This document shows, in pieces, positions 22,646 to 33,720 of a stretch of DNA of 64,000 nt. The stretch spans positions 43,884,844 through 43,948,843 of the forward strand of contig CM068370.1 in assembly GCA_034769895.1 (NCBI GenBank), read 5' to 3'. The notes below the pieces were generated by a model that was given only the letters and a program-made list of their open reading frames with translations, ran no database searches and was not told the origin of the DNA. How positions within the stretch are numbered: position 1 is the stretch's first letter; each line of letters begins with the position of its first letter. The position numbers and the translations under genes were made by a program. Source of the DNA: Magicicada septendecula (lineage: Eukaryota > Arthropoda > Insecta > Hemiptera > Cicadidae).

Positions 22646-23192
22646 TTAAAACGTACTTTTTGACAAAAAGATGAAAAGAAATTTTTTAAATTATTGGCTG
22701 GTAGCGGACGGGTTCCAACGGGAACAAAATCATCGAACAAAAAATCGACTACTGAGAACTCGTCAGTAGCAGAAACGCAAGGAACAGTTGGAGGAAATAA
22801 ACAAACACAAAATAATGGTCCTGTTAAAATTGTTGTAGAAGGGGGTGGTAATAGAGTCGAAATTGACATAATCCCCGAGGGCAAAATGAGTCTCGGGGAC
22901 CCGAGTATGAAGCGGCTCTTGCAAACTTCATACTCGGGTCCCCGAGACTCATTTTGCCCTCGGTGATTATGTCAATTTCGACTCTATTACCACCCCCTTC
23001 TACAACAATTTTAACAGGACCATTATTTTATGTTTGTTTATTTCCTCCAACTGTTCCTTGCGTTTCTGCTACTGACGAGTTCTCAGTAGTCGATTTTTTG
23101 TTCGATGATTTTGTTCCCGTTGGAACCCGTCCGCTACCAGCCAATAATTTAAAAAATTTCGTTTCATTTTTTTGTCAAAAAGTACGTTTTAA
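22646..23192. repeat. Long hairpin, 267-bp arms, 13-bp loop
   Basis: 22646-22912 is the reverse complement of 22926-23192 with only about four mismatches (about 98.5% identity) around the 13-bp loop CGGCTCTTGCAAA. The plus strand of the left arm is open for about 75 codons and reads for example AGSGRVPTGTKSSNKKSTTE and VKIVVEGGGNRVEIDIIPEG; the right arm carries the same frame inverted. The protein family is not recognised. A transcript through the locus would fold into a near-perfect double-stranded RNA. The right arm ends two bases before a hAT terminus. Confidence 0.9.
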
Positions 23193-23194
23193 AT

Positions 23195-24748
23195 CAGGGG
23201 CGTATATTCTAGGCTAGCTAGGCTAGCTGCGAAGCCCAAAGGTTAAAGCACAAAAAAATCTATTAGGAATTTACATAAAATTGTTCATTTTATCGAAGTC
23301 AGACGTGTTTCCCTCACGTGTTTACTTCTGTTTTGTAGTAGCGTAATTACTAATTACAGACAATCAACTTCGCATATAACGGCGCCTGAATTGCTGCAAC
23401 TTGCTTTACTCAGGCTTCGCAAGTAACTTGCGAAGCCTTTTCTCGTCACGATTCAATGGCGTTGCTATGACAACGGTGAGGGACTTGGTGGGGCAATGAC
23501 GTTTGTCGTAGGCTAGGCTTCGCTCCTTGGAGAGCTAGACAACAGTGTGAGACAGTACGCCGTGTGGCACGCAAAGCAGTCGTTCATTTTAAAATTAGTT
23601 ATAATTTTGTGAATGATATTTTGTGCTGTGCGGTTTGAATAATAAATTAAGATGAGTGATATAGTTAATAAACTATTGACAAAGACACAATTTGCTCAGC
23701 TTCCGTATGAGGATAAGCTTCAAATTGTAAAGATAGATAGGCCTCAGCCATCCCTTCTAGAACTTAAAAGTGAACATAAAGAAAAGAACAGAGTGTATAC
23801 TAGATGTTTTAGTGAGGCCAACTACAAAAAATACCCTTGGTTAACTGGATGGAGTACAACTAATAAATTGTACTGCTGGGCGTGTTTGCTTTTTTGCACC
23901 GATACAAGTCCTTGGAATAAGACAGGATTTAATAATTTAAATTATTCGCTAACGGCTTGTGATAAACATCAAAAATCACTTAGTCATATACGAGCATTCA
24001 ATACGTTACAGACATTCGGTTTTCAAAGAATCGATCATTCCCTTAATTTACAGAAGAAGATTGCTGACAGTCTACATAATGAAAAAGTAAAGGAAAATAG
24101 AATTATTTTAAGAAGACTGATTGACACAGTAACATTCCTAGGGAAGCAAGAATGTCCATTTAGGGGCCACAATGAGTCTAGCGATTCAACAAATAAAGGC
24201 ATGTACATAGAACTTTTGGAATTTTTATCAACGTATGAGCAAACAATAGCAAACCATTTAAAAACCGAATCAATTTTTAGAGGAACGTCACCGGTAATAC
24301 AAAATGATTTAATTGACGCAGTAGGTAGCGTAATTACAGACAAAATCAAATCGGAAATATCTAATGCAACATTCGTTGCAATATTACTAGACGAGACAAC
24401 TGACGTAACCAATAAAAGTCAATTATCAACAATTTTACGATTTGTCGATAATGAAGGAAACTGTCAGGAACGATTTTTGCACTTCACTGACGTCAGTTTA
24501 GACAGAACTGCACAAGGATTGTTCCAACATGTCACCAAAGTTGTGGATGAATTAGAATGTTTAAAAAAACTTATAGCCCAAACTTTCGATGGAGCAGCAG
24601 TTATGGCCGGTCATGTGTCTGGACTTCAAACTTTGGTGAAAAATAAGTACCCATCAGCAACTTTTATTCATTGCTGTAGTCACAGGCTGAATTTGGTTTT
24701 GTCAAAGTCTACAAATTTTGTAGCAGAATGCAGAATGTAAACGGTTTT
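23195..24748 (+). mobile_element. hAT transposon, 5' part only
   Basis: The left terminus CAGGGGCGTATATTCTAGG at 23195 is a typical hAT end. A leader of about 450 bp precedes the transposase ATG at 23652. The right half of the element is absent: at 24749 a tandem-repeat-core element begins after a run of four T. The right terminus was not found in the window. Confidence 0.7.
23652..24740 (+). pseudogene. hAT transposase, ZMYM1/TTF-type, C-terminally truncated
   Basis: A 362-codon frame begins at ATG 23652, the first in-frame start after the leader. Residues about 45-120 form a TTF-type zinc-finger region, with RCFSEANYKKYPWLTGW, LYCWACLLF and the spaced CDKHxxSxxH. Residues about 130-355 match the DUF4371/hAT catalytic N-terminal region, with FVAILLDETTDVTNKSQLS (catalytic Asp), TFDGAAVMAGHVSGLQ (second acidic site) and FIHCCSHRLNLVLSKS. 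Family members are roughly twice this length and end in an hAT dimerisation region that is missing. The remaining frame has no stop or frameshift, so truncation is fairly recent. Expected role: cut-and-paste transposase in the nucleus. Confidence 0.85.
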
Positions 24749-25616
24749 ACTTCCATATTCCTTAAGGAATGGAAGTATGGTGATGGCAAAAAAAATCGTG
24801 TTCGAGATTATTGCAGATTCTGATTCTACTACACTCAAAACATGAAAAAAGTCGTTTTCCGAAAAGTGTCTGTGTGTGTGTCTGTCTGTCTATCTGTGTG
24901 TCTGTGTGTCTATGTGTAGATTTTTTTCTATGGCAAACGATAACTGCCGCAAATTCAAACAGAATCAAATAATTTTTTGCATACAGCCCTGATTTGTAGA
25001 GTACTCACGATCTATTGTTTTTGGTGAAGATCGGTTGAGGGAAAGGGTAGTTTACCTGCAACGGTTTTTTTTTATCAAGGGAAATTTTTATTTGGCAAAC
25101 GATAACAGCCGCAAATTCAAACAGAATTAAACAATGTTTCGTATACAGCCCTGAATTGTAGAGTTCTCAAGACCTATTGTTTTTGGTGAAGATCGGTTAA
25201 GGGAAAGGGGTAGTTTACCTGTAACGTTTTATGTTTTAACAAGGGTATTTCCTATGGCAAACGATAACAGCCGCAAATTCAAACAGAATCAAAAGATTAT
25301 TTGCATGCAGCCCTAAATTGTAGAGTTCTCAAGACCTATTGTTTTTGGTGAAGATCGGTTAAGGGAAAAGGGTAGTTTACCAGCAACGTTTTTTAACAAG
25401 GGTATTTTCTATGGCAAACGATAACAGCCGTAAATTCAAACAGAATCAAATAATGTTTTGCATACATCCCTGAATTGTGGATGACTCAAGGACTTTCGAT
25501 TTTGGTGAAGATCGGTTAAGGGGAAGGGGTAGTTTACCTGCAACCTTTTACGTTTTAACAAGAGTAAAGTACTTGAAAATTCATTTAAACTTTTTGAAAC
25601 AATGGTAATTGTTAAA
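24749..25616 (+). mobile_element. Tandem-repeat-core element, copy C
   Basis: It starts ACTTCCATATTCCTTAAGG, then GTGTCTGTCTGTCTATCTG microsatellite and four core units (about 24940-25560). It interrupts the hAT transposase. Its 3' side stops at 25616, where an opposite-orientation piece of the same family begins. Confidence 0.6.
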
Positions 25617-25965
25617 TATCGGTATGGAGAACCATACATGACTTCCATATTCTAAGATTTATTTTTAAAATCATGTTCGAAATGAAATATTACCATAGAA
25701 ACTACTTCTTTCTACTTACTGCTTCAGCCTTAACCACAGTACTGTGGTCACTAACATATACCACCTCATGTTATCACACTCGATTTTCACTGATGATGGA
25801 AGTCAATGGCATTGCCGAAACGTCTGGTTTTGTAGAAAACATTGGACTACGGCCAAATATCCCGGGAAGGAATTTTAACAAAAACTACTTCTTTGTTGCC
25901 GATAACGTTGTACACATATATATAAAAAATATGCATAAAATTAATGGCTTGTATAAGTTAATGAT
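25617..25965 (-). mobile_element. Tandem-repeat-core element, inverted end fragment F
   Basis: It starts TATCGGTATGGAGAACCATA, the inverted 3' end of the family, followed by the fold block with CTGATGATGG, ATTGCCGAAACGTC at 25790-25823 (hammerhead-like core) and GATAACGTTGTACACATATA. It closely parallels 52649-52960. The core repeats are missing, so this is a truncated copy. Confidence 0.6.
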
Positions 25966-26429
25966 TGATCTCCATTAAGTAGTGCTCAAGTTTCCAAAGT
26001 TTTAATATTATGATGTCCGTAATTAAAATATCAGACCAGGTTTAGTGTGTATGAGGGTTCACCGTGGACAACAATTTTCAACATTTCCTATTGAGCGTTG
26101 CTTAGAATAAATCTGCGAATCTACAGTGTACGTTTCACAGAACAAACACGCGGAAAAGAAGGAGCGCTCCGAAGTCACTCATGGACCCTCAGCATCTTGC
26201 AGAGGGTTCATTCCCTAAAGACGAAAAGTCTGTCTATGAATCGTTCCTCTGTAAACACGTGCAGTTACACTGCCCAGCGATCCACAGGAAGCAAATCGCT
26301 ATCCACGCTGGACACTTTTTCGGCTTGCATGCGTTATGTTGGTATGGGTTCGGCACTTTCCGTTTAAAAACCGTGCAAATGTAAGAAAATAAACATGAAT
26401 GAGGCCAGAAATAACGCGAACGTGTAAAC
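25966..26429. other. Unrecognised stretch
   Basis: A 67-codon plus-strand frame (26181-26384, MDPQHLAEGSFPKDEKSVYE at its start) has protein-like composition, but no family, splice context or repeat membership could be recognised. Confidence 0.35.
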
Positions 26430-27499
26430 GTGTGTCTGTCTGTCTTTCTATCTGTAGATTTTTTTTCTATGGCAAACGATAACTGCCGCAAATTCAAACA
26501 GAATCAAATAATTTTTTGCATACAGCCCTGATTTGCAGAGTACTCGCGACCTGTTGTTTTTGGTGAAGATCGGTTGAGGGAAAGGGGTAGTTTACCTGCA
26601 ACGGTTTTTTTTTAGCAAGGGTAATTTTGTTTGTTTGGCAAACGATAACAGCCGCAAATTCAAACAGAATCAAATAATGTTTCGCATACAGCCCTCAGTT
26701 GTAGAGTTCTCAAGATCTGCTGATTTTGGTGAAGATCGGTTAAGGGAAAGGGGTAGTTTACCTGTAACGTTTTATGTTTTAACAAGGGTATTTCCTATGG
26801 CAAACGATAACAGCCGCAAATTTAAACAGAATCAAAAGATTATTTGCATACAGCCCTAAATTGTAGAGTTTGCAAGACCTGTTGTTTTTGGTGAAGATCG
26901 GTTGAGGGAAAGGGGTAGTTTACCTGCAACGTTTTTTTAACAAGGGTATTTTCTATGGCAAACGATAACAGCCGCAAATTCAAACAGAATCAAATAATGT
27001 TTTGCATACTGCCCTGATTTGTAGAGTACTCAAGACCTATTGTTTTTGGTGAAGCTCGGTTAAGGGGGAGGGGTAGTTTACCTGCAACGTTTTTTTATCA
27101 AGCGTATTGTTTATGGCAAACGATAACAGCCGCAAATTCAAACAGAATCAAATAATTTTTTGCATACGTCCCTGAATTGTAGAGTTCTCAATGACTTTCG
27201 ATTTTGGTGAAGATCGGTTAAGGGGAAGGGGTAGTTTACCTGCAACCTTTTACGTTTTAACAAGAGTAAAGTACTTGAAAATTTATTTAAACTTTTTGAA
27301 ACAATGGTAATTGTTAAAAATAAAATAATTTTGTTGCCAGGCAATAAAATTATAATTTTTTCATTTTAATGTAATATAATATTTTTCATTTAATACAGCA
27401 ATAAAAAGGCAGGTAAGACACAGCCTGGCTGTTTGGCTGAAAATGATTTTAAATATAAATCTTAGAATATGGAAGTCATGTATGGTTCTCCATACCGAT
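26430..27499 (+). mobile_element. Tandem-repeat-core element, copy D
   Basis: It begins within the GTCTGTCTGTCTTTCTATCTG microsatellite without the usual 5' terminus, has five core units (about 26480-27262) and keeps the true 3' end: ATATGGAAGTCATGTATGG, CCATACCGAT. It is thus 5'-truncated or joined to other DNA. Confidence 0.6.
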
Positions 27500-27884
27500 T
27501 TTTTCATCTTCCACAGCTACGTTGATCCAATGTACGTTCATGTTGCAAATATATTCATGTTTTTCTCAACCTTCTCACATGAACAGTCATTTCCAATTTT
27601 CCAAATGTTTGGTTATCCTGGTTCTAACGCAACTGGTTGAGAATGAGGCCACTGTTTTTGTTTATTGTTTAACAAACGATTCATAAAGTATATACAGCTT
27701 TCGTTAAAAAAATGTACATAATATAGTAAAGAAAGTGATCAGTGACAATAACTGAACACAATGCCTAAATATACAAATTATATTGCTACAGAATAAGAGT
27801 AAGGGTACCTTAATTTGACATATAATGCGTGATAAGATCATCATCAGATTTTAAACCAATACAATATAAAAACCTCTACTATAT
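27500..27884. other. No recognised feature
   Basis: AT-rich spacer with no supportable coding or repeat structure. Confidence 0.5.
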
Positions 27885-28480
27885 AAACAAAGGTAATGGC
27901 ATTTCGAGGCAAGGAACGAATAAGAACAACAATAATGATTAACAATGGAATTCTAGAACAAGTAAGCCATTTTAATTATTTATGAAATGATATTGGCTAT
28001 GATAGGAATTATGGTATAGATATTAAGTTAGGTAAGTTCCAGACGATCTGTCAGACAATCAACTATAGTTTTAGAAACAAGGTACGTCGAGATACAAAAT
28101 TAAAGTTTGACAAAATTATGGCAGTCCCTGAACTGTTTTATGGGTGTGAATTATGGACGCCAACCAAGAAACAAGACAGTAAATTACAGGTCTCAGAAAT
28201 GGCGTTCTCAAGAGAAGTTAAAATGGGTTCTAAACTTGGCCGCATAAACAATAAGGCCGTAAGAGAAGAGTTGAAAGAGTTTAACTTGAATAAAAATTAA
28301 AAGATTACAAACAACGGTGGAAAGAACATGTAGACGACAGAATGTACGATTTCAGAGTTGCTTAACAAGGGTGGAAATACAAACGTATATGACACAGGTG
28401 TGTGGGTGGCTGGAGGATCTTTGAAGGCGGAACAGGCAGCACCTTGCCTGTGCCGTGTTATGAAGATGATGATGTTGATG
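27885..28480 (+). pseudogene. LINE RT C-terminal fragment and 3' tail
   Basis: It reads NGILEQVSHFNYL, a stop, IDIKLGKFQTICQTINYSFR, NKVRRDTKLKFDKIMAVPEL, FYGCELWTPTKKQ, LQVSEMAFSREVK, RINNKAVREELKEFNLN. These are the FxYLG box, the KFxxxxGTI box, the YGSExW box and the AEMxFLR box in LINE order. The 3' side ends near GATGATGATG at 28465-28480, a microsatellite-like tail. Several stops are present. Confidence 0.85.
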
Positions 28481-29290
28481 AATGTACGACAAGAAGAGAC
28501 GAATCTGTCCGTGTGGCTGCGTAAGTGAGTGAAAGCGCACGGTTGTGCGTTGACGTGCTTCATCCGATTTCTTCTAATGTAAGTTATAAAGCTTATTTAT
28601 AATTAGGAAATTACACTATTTAATGTATAATTACAACACAGACACACTTATAAAATATCGAAAATCCATTAAACCTTTTTGCACAGGTACGAAAGAAGCC
28701 TAATTACATAGGCGTAAATATAATGCCGGGAGGTTATGACATTTGTCACATCCCGCAATCAACAGCCAGTAATTTCCGTTTTACAGTCCGTTTCTTGTAA
28801 ATTCCTGTTTTTCATATCTTCCTCCACATCCTTAGAGGTCCCAAGTTCCTTCGAGGCCTACCTTTTTTCCTGCGATTGAACGGATGATATTAAAGTATCC
28901 TTGTATGCCATCTCTTGTTGGCCGTTTCCTGTATGTGAACATAGCAACTTAATTACACTGTTCAAAGCACTCAGATTAAGCCGCTAATTAGTACCGTGTA
29001 AGAGGAAACTGGATCGTATTGACCTCCAAGTGTCCTTGCAAACTAAATTGGATCCTTGCTACGCGGATTTAGTCTACAAATCCGTACAGAACGTGACCTC
29101 TGTAATTACTCAAATACACAGTGGGCCTACGCCTCAATCTCGGTGCAGCATTACGTCGATGTTATTCTATAAACATTAAAAACAAGGCTTACAAACGCTT
29201 TTTAATTTGTTTCTCTGAATTTAATTTAATTCGATGCAGTGAAGCAACTTGTTTTATTAAGGACCGCCTGTCCTATGCTAATCATCCATT
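28481..29290. other. No recognised feature
   Basis: Mixed DNA with no feature I can support. An 83-codon frame at 29121 ends in a CTT-rich simple repeat and is probably chance. Confidence 0.45.
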
Positions 29291-29294
29291 AGAT

Positions 29295-29795
29295 TTTGTT
29301 CTTGTTGTTGTTCTTCTTCTTCTTCTTGATCTTATTCTTCCTCTTCCTCTTTTTCTGACCATCCAGGGCTAGGCAATTCTGCCTGTTTCGGGTTCACCAT
29401 TTAATCCTCTCTCTTTCCACGCTCCTGCTATCTATCGGGTGATAATTCAAGGCGTGCTTTGGAACCTTTTGTTCCTGCATTTTGGATACATGTTCTTTCC
29501 ATCTTTCTTTATACATTTCTGCCTTTAGTGCAAACGATTGAATGTTTAATTCCTCTATAATGATTGCATTCTCTATTCTACCTCCCCAACACATTCTTTC
29601 AATACTTAAGAAACTTCATAAGTCTGATGACTCCAAATGTCTAGCGTCTCTTTTCCTAAGTGCCCAACATTCTGAACTATACAACACTGTGGGCACTGTC
29701 ATCACTTTATAAAATTTCTGCTTTGTGCCACTCAATGTATATGAACTTCTTAAAGAGTTCATATAACCATAACACACATCCTTTAAAATAATTTT
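29295..29795 (-). pseudogene. LINE RT C-terminal fragment with AAG-rich tail
   Basis: The minus strand reads KFYKVMTVPTVLYSSECWAL, RKRDARHLESSD, RIENAIIIEELNIQSFALKA, EMYKERWKEHVSKMQEQKVP, KHALNYHP. It ends in an untranslated tail with (AAG)n near 29300-29330. The order matches a LINE terminus; one frameshift follows the SSD position. Confidence 0.8.
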
Positions 29796-30112
29796 TTATT
29801 TTAATTTCTATTTAAAAGGATAGTAAATAGAAAATGTCTCCAGCCATTTTTATCTACACCAGCCGCATTGTAAAGGAGGTTACTTGGCGGGTTACCTCAG
29901 GTAGATAGGTTGTCACTGAGGTCTAATACGTAGTAAAATCGGCAGGCAGACAATGTCAGTCACTAATGGCATACACACTAGGGTATCGAAAACCCTATTA
30001 CCGCTAACATCTGTACCCAACGTATCACCAACAACATGCCACTATGAAAAAATCCTGGTCTTAATCCCCCTTAGAAAATTGGTCAGTAACTACTCAGAAA
30101 TTAAATATCAAT
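29796..30112. other. No recognised feature
   Basis: About 300 bp without recognisable structure, upstream of a Penelope-like fragment. Confidence 0.4.
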
Positions 30113-30430
30113 GTTTCTTTCAGAACTGACAATAATTTAAAAAATATATTTAGGTTAAGGTCTCCTAAAGTAATAGAAAATTGCTCAGGTATACATAAAT
30201 TGCAATGTGATGATTGTGACAAATTTTACATCGGCCAAACGGGGAGGAGATTAATTGACAGATATAAAGAACATTTACCAAAAAAGGACATCACTTCAGC
30301 CAAGTCTAAACTTGCATTACATTTAATAAACGGAAACCACAATTACAATGGGTTCGCGGAGAATATGGTACCCATGCACGTCACTAACAAAGGTCGTTTG
30401 ATGGGTGCGTTGACGGGTCGAAATTTATAA
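30113..30430 (+). pseudogene. GIY-YIG endonuclease domain of Penelope-like element
   Basis: The open frame reads VSFRTDNNLKNIFRLRSPK, then CSGIHKLQCDDCDKFYIGQT, GRRLIDRYKEHLPKKD, LALHLINGNHNYNG and MHVTNKGRLMGAL. GIH..FYIGQT corresponds to the GIY-YIG signature with His in place of the first Tyr. The CxxC pair upstream of YIG, the Arg in GRR and the NGH-like box are typical of Penelope-like endonucleases. After 30430 the frame shifts (KASKIHIDSLLNDQLSFKSN in another frame). The domain nicks target DNA in active elements; this copy lacks its RT and is dead. Confidence 0.85.
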
Positions 30431-30706
30431 AGCATCCAAAATCCATATAGACAGTTTGCTCAACGACCAGCTTTCATTTAAATCGAATACGTTGTATGAT
30501 ACCGTATTAATGATAAACGGTGAACTTTGCAATCAGCCCAGATGATATGTGACTGTCGGGCAGTGCGCACTGTCTTCGTTAGCTGTTTGTGTACGGTGTT
30601 AAATTATGTTATTTATAACAGTTGTGTTTGTTTTATTCGTTCGTGTGTGTATGTGTTTTTAATAATAAAATTTCACCGACGACTCCTATATACTAGGAAG
30701 AAGAAG

Positions 30707-30751
30707 TTTTACCTGAAGATGGGAATTTAATTCCCGAAACATGTAGTGGAA
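30707..30751 (+). ncRNA. Candidate hammerhead ribozyme in Penelope-like 3' end
   Basis: TTTTAC precedes the core CTGAAGA (30713-30719) and can pair with GTGGAA after the cleavage site (stem I, two G-U pairs). Stem II is GGGAATT with AATTCCC, a perfect 7-bp stem. GAAAC is followed by ATGTA, where ACATGT forms a minimal palindromic stem III. One extra T lies between the core and stem II. Hammerheads of this style are described in Penelope-like elements. Confidence 0.6.
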
Positions 30752-31022
30752 TTATAAACTACAAGATCGCTAGACGGACCAAATAAGGTATATTTTAAAT
30801 AATAAATTTAATTGATGCTTAATTTTGTTTGAGAAAAAGCGCTGGAAGTAGTGAGCAATGTTAAAAATACAATACATGAGTAAAAATTGTGGAAAAGTTT
30901 CATTTGACACAAGTATTTCGGGTACTAACGTACAGTAGCCATGTACCTGTAGCAGTAGATGTCAACGTGCTAGGACAAATGCTAGGGTAAACTGTGATCG
31001 CGGATCAAGTGGCAGATTAGAA

Positions 31023-31069
31023 AGAATACAGAATACACAATACAGAATACAGAATACAGGATACAGAAT
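31023..31069 (+). repeat. (AGAATAC)n minisatellite
   Basis: About six to seven copies of AGAATAC with two variants (CACAATAC, AGGATAC). Confidence 0.85.
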
Positions 31070-31550
31070 GACCTGACAACTTCGTGTTTCCCGTCTAGTA
31101 CATTGAAGCAGAAACCGTCTGAAATATGTAGTAATGCGGCTGTAATTCTGTGCTGCTGTTCCGTGTGTTACAATAAACTTATTTTGCTCGTCTTAATTAA
31201 ACCTGAAGCGTAGCAAGGGATACGTGAACACACTTGAAAGAAGAAGACGGAAATGGACTAAACGACGTATGCATAACTAATATTATAAGGAATTAAATGA
31301 AACTTAAAAATGATGAAAGTGACGACTGTTGTATATTCCCAGAGGTGACTGTCCACCCCGTCATTTCCGCAATCTTGATAACGATTTCACATAGTTGGCG
31401 GTAATTTTAAGTAAGCAAAAACTGAATTTTCAAAGTTTATAAATTACAGGAAAAAGAAAACTTCAATGTTTTGTCTTTTGGCCAGGACGTTCTTCTTGCA
31501 CCAAAAAATCGCGGATTGTCCGTAAAATTCGTGACGTATAGCAATACTAT

Positions 31551-31724
31551 GTTACATGGGAGGGAACGAGACCTAGAGGCAGACCGAGGAAGAGGTGGCA
31601 GGATGGTGTTGCAGAGGACTCAAGAGGGACATGGAGATAAGAAATTGGAGGATGGCTGCAATGGATAGAGTAGATTGGAGGCGGAGATTGGTGGAGGCCA
31701 GGGCCCGACTTGGGCTGTAGGAGG
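31551..31724 (+). pseudogene. LINE C-terminal fragment
   Basis: Two frames give GTRPRGRPRKRWQDGVAEDS and, after a frameshift, NWRMAAMDRVDWRRRLVEAR with ARLGL and a stop at 31722. The RGRPRKRWQDGV box and the VEARARLGL end belong to the same style of LINE tail as 1198-1440, but a different copy. Confidence 0.8.
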
Positions 31725-31927
31725 AAAGCAATACTATGTAGCAAACTACTAATTTACATTAGCGTTGTGGTTGTCCGCCCCAACGTAACAGTATAGTCAC
31801 TTACAAACTTATTTTTGAACTTATTACCTGCTTTACGAATTAGTTTGTAAACTGATGAATCAAATTATTTAAATATATTGATTTTTACATGCAAATATTA
31901 TGATTGGATATCTCCATATAATAAAAA

Positions 31928-32470
31928 GGAAAATTTAAGTATCTAGGGGAAATAATTAAAGAGAATGGTTTAGAAAAATCTGCTATAGAAGAAAGGATTC
32001 ATAAAATGGAAAGAACATATGGTATAACTAAAGGTATTTACAATAAAAAAGTGCATATCTAAAAATGCAAAAATAAGGCATTACAGTACAGTAGTGAGGC
32101 GAAAATGCCTATATGCAAGTGAATGTCTAGCATTGAGTTATAATTTTTTAGACAAACTAGAAATTTTCGAAAAACGAATTATTAGGAAAATATTAGGCAA
32201 TTATTAGGAAAAACTTCAGAAGTTTGGGAATTAAGAATTAATGATGAAATTTATCAAAGTAAGATAAAATATAACAGAAACAATGAGAAAAAGAAGACTA
32301 TTATTTTTTAGACATTTATATAGCATAAACGGCAATGGGTTAACAAAACAGATCCTCGTGGGGAAAGAAGTGAACATCGAATTGGATTAAAGAAGTCCAA
32401 AAGGAGTCAAAAAATAATAATATATACGTAGAAGAAGCAATTTAAAGAGATTTTTGGGGGGAAAAGTGTT
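31928..32470 (+). pseudogene. LINE RT C-terminal fragment
   Basis: It reads FKYLGEIIKENGLEKSAIEE, RIHKMERTYGITKGIYNKK, NAKIRHYSTVVRRKCLYASE, CLALSYNFLDKLEIFEKRII, RKILG, then KTSEVWELRINDEIYQ and further decayed sequence. The YLGE-x-IE-x-NGL box and YASECL box are typical of one insect LINE group. Stops occur after the ILG and in the distal part. Confidence 0.85.
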
Positions 32471-32796
32471 AAAAATGGTAGAGGTTCAGGGTAGGAGAGA
32501 GAAAAACGCAGGTTCAAAGTTGACTGAAGACAAGAAGAAGAGATATAGTGAAAAGATGAAAGAATATTGAAGAAAAAGGAAAGAATAAAGGATTGAAGTT
32601 GGTATGTGGTTCTTAGACGGCCGATACAAAAAAAAGAAAAATTGTTGGCAAGTACATTAAAAAAAAGTACATGGTACCGTATTCGTTTCATGAGAGTACA
32701 TTTTAACTAAAGTATACTGAAAAGTTTCCATGTAATAATTATTTGTTCTCCGTATAAGCGTACTTACAGTGAAACATTTCCACATTACTGTGTTTT

Positions 32797-33060
32797 CAGC
32801 GCTATCATCTGACATTTTAAGAGTGCATTAGACTGATTAATTCCATGGCCAACATAATAACGCCGCTACGCAACAAGCCAGAAGCCTATTTTAAAAGCTT
32901 TTCTTTCAGCAGAGATGATAACAATAGCTTTCTCAGAGTCTCGCGTTTTAGGTGATTACTTAGCACGAAGCTATATGCTCATCTCGATGGCTTTGTTAGT
33001 TTAAACACAGTAAACCGTTTCTGTACGACTGTGGTACAGTATAAATGCAATGTGCAATGT
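32797..33060 (+). repeat. Uninterrupted copy of the MULE target repeat
   Basis: It matches 10240-10317 followed directly by 15701-15890, with ACGCCGCTA at 32860-32868 at the join. It therefore represents the empty site for the MULE at 10318-15700. The repeat is at least 260 bp, non-coding, and its family is unknown. Confidence 0.85.
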
Positions 33061-33219
33061 TTAACGTTTGTTAACATTTTGTAAGTTGACTGGAACCGTG
33101 GCTACTAACCAAATTTATTCTACAGCCGATAGTTGAAAATTCAACGCCTTATAACTTCATGCTCACAAAGAACAACGTGCAATCTTTTCTACAAAAGATA
33201 CGAAATGTATTGCGGCTAA

Positions 33220-33720
33220 AGGTTGGTAAGGGTCTTGGAGGTTACGAAGGCTGCTGGATACCTTCATAGCACTAAAACTCTGAGAAATGCCCACTGCATT
33301 TTCCTGGCAAGTAGGTCAGGGGTTTGAGAAATCAAACTCAGTTCTACCAACAAATCCTACTCTCACGTCCTCGTAGGCTTTACGACGCGTGACCCCTGGA
33401 TATATGGCGTACTATTGTAGTGCGTTATGCAACAGACGAGAGAGGGTGACAAGCGAGTTTCGGGCGCTTAAAAACTCGAACAGTCAGCTAAGGAAAAAGA
33501 CGCTAACAAAAAATTCTGGTCCTCCAGGTTGGGAGTAGAGACATCGGACTAACTCCTCGATACGCGTCAAAAAATTCAATGTTGAAAACCTAACAAGCAG
33601 CCTCGGATACAGATAGGTGGACAGGACAGAAGTAGATGGCGGTTAGATGTGGGTATACGGCAGTAGCCGATGGAAAACCTTTGAGAGAGATATGAAATGT
33701 ATTAACAACAGCTTCAAGTA
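33220..33720 (+). repeat. LINE 5' leader fragment
   Basis: A GC-richer block contains TCTGGTCCTCCAGGTTGGG and GATACAGATAGGTGGACAGG, in the style of the LINE leaders at 42520 and 49930. It is followed by decayed sequence without an ORF. Confidence 0.5.

Larger units (their letters stand above)
30113..30800 (+). mobile_element. Penelope-like element, 3' part
   Basis: It comprises the GIY-YIG endonuclease remnant, a decayed C-terminus and a 3' untranslated region with a hammerhead-like fold. The reverse transcriptase is absent because of 5' truncation. Downstream, AAATAAGGTATATTTTAAAT marks the probable 3' limit near 30800. Confidence 0.8.

Noticed and set aside
22694..23217. Two 87-90-codon frames on the plus strand across the hairpin
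   Set aside because: They are the two arms of one palindrome read in sense and antisense. At most one fragment of a lost ORF is real.
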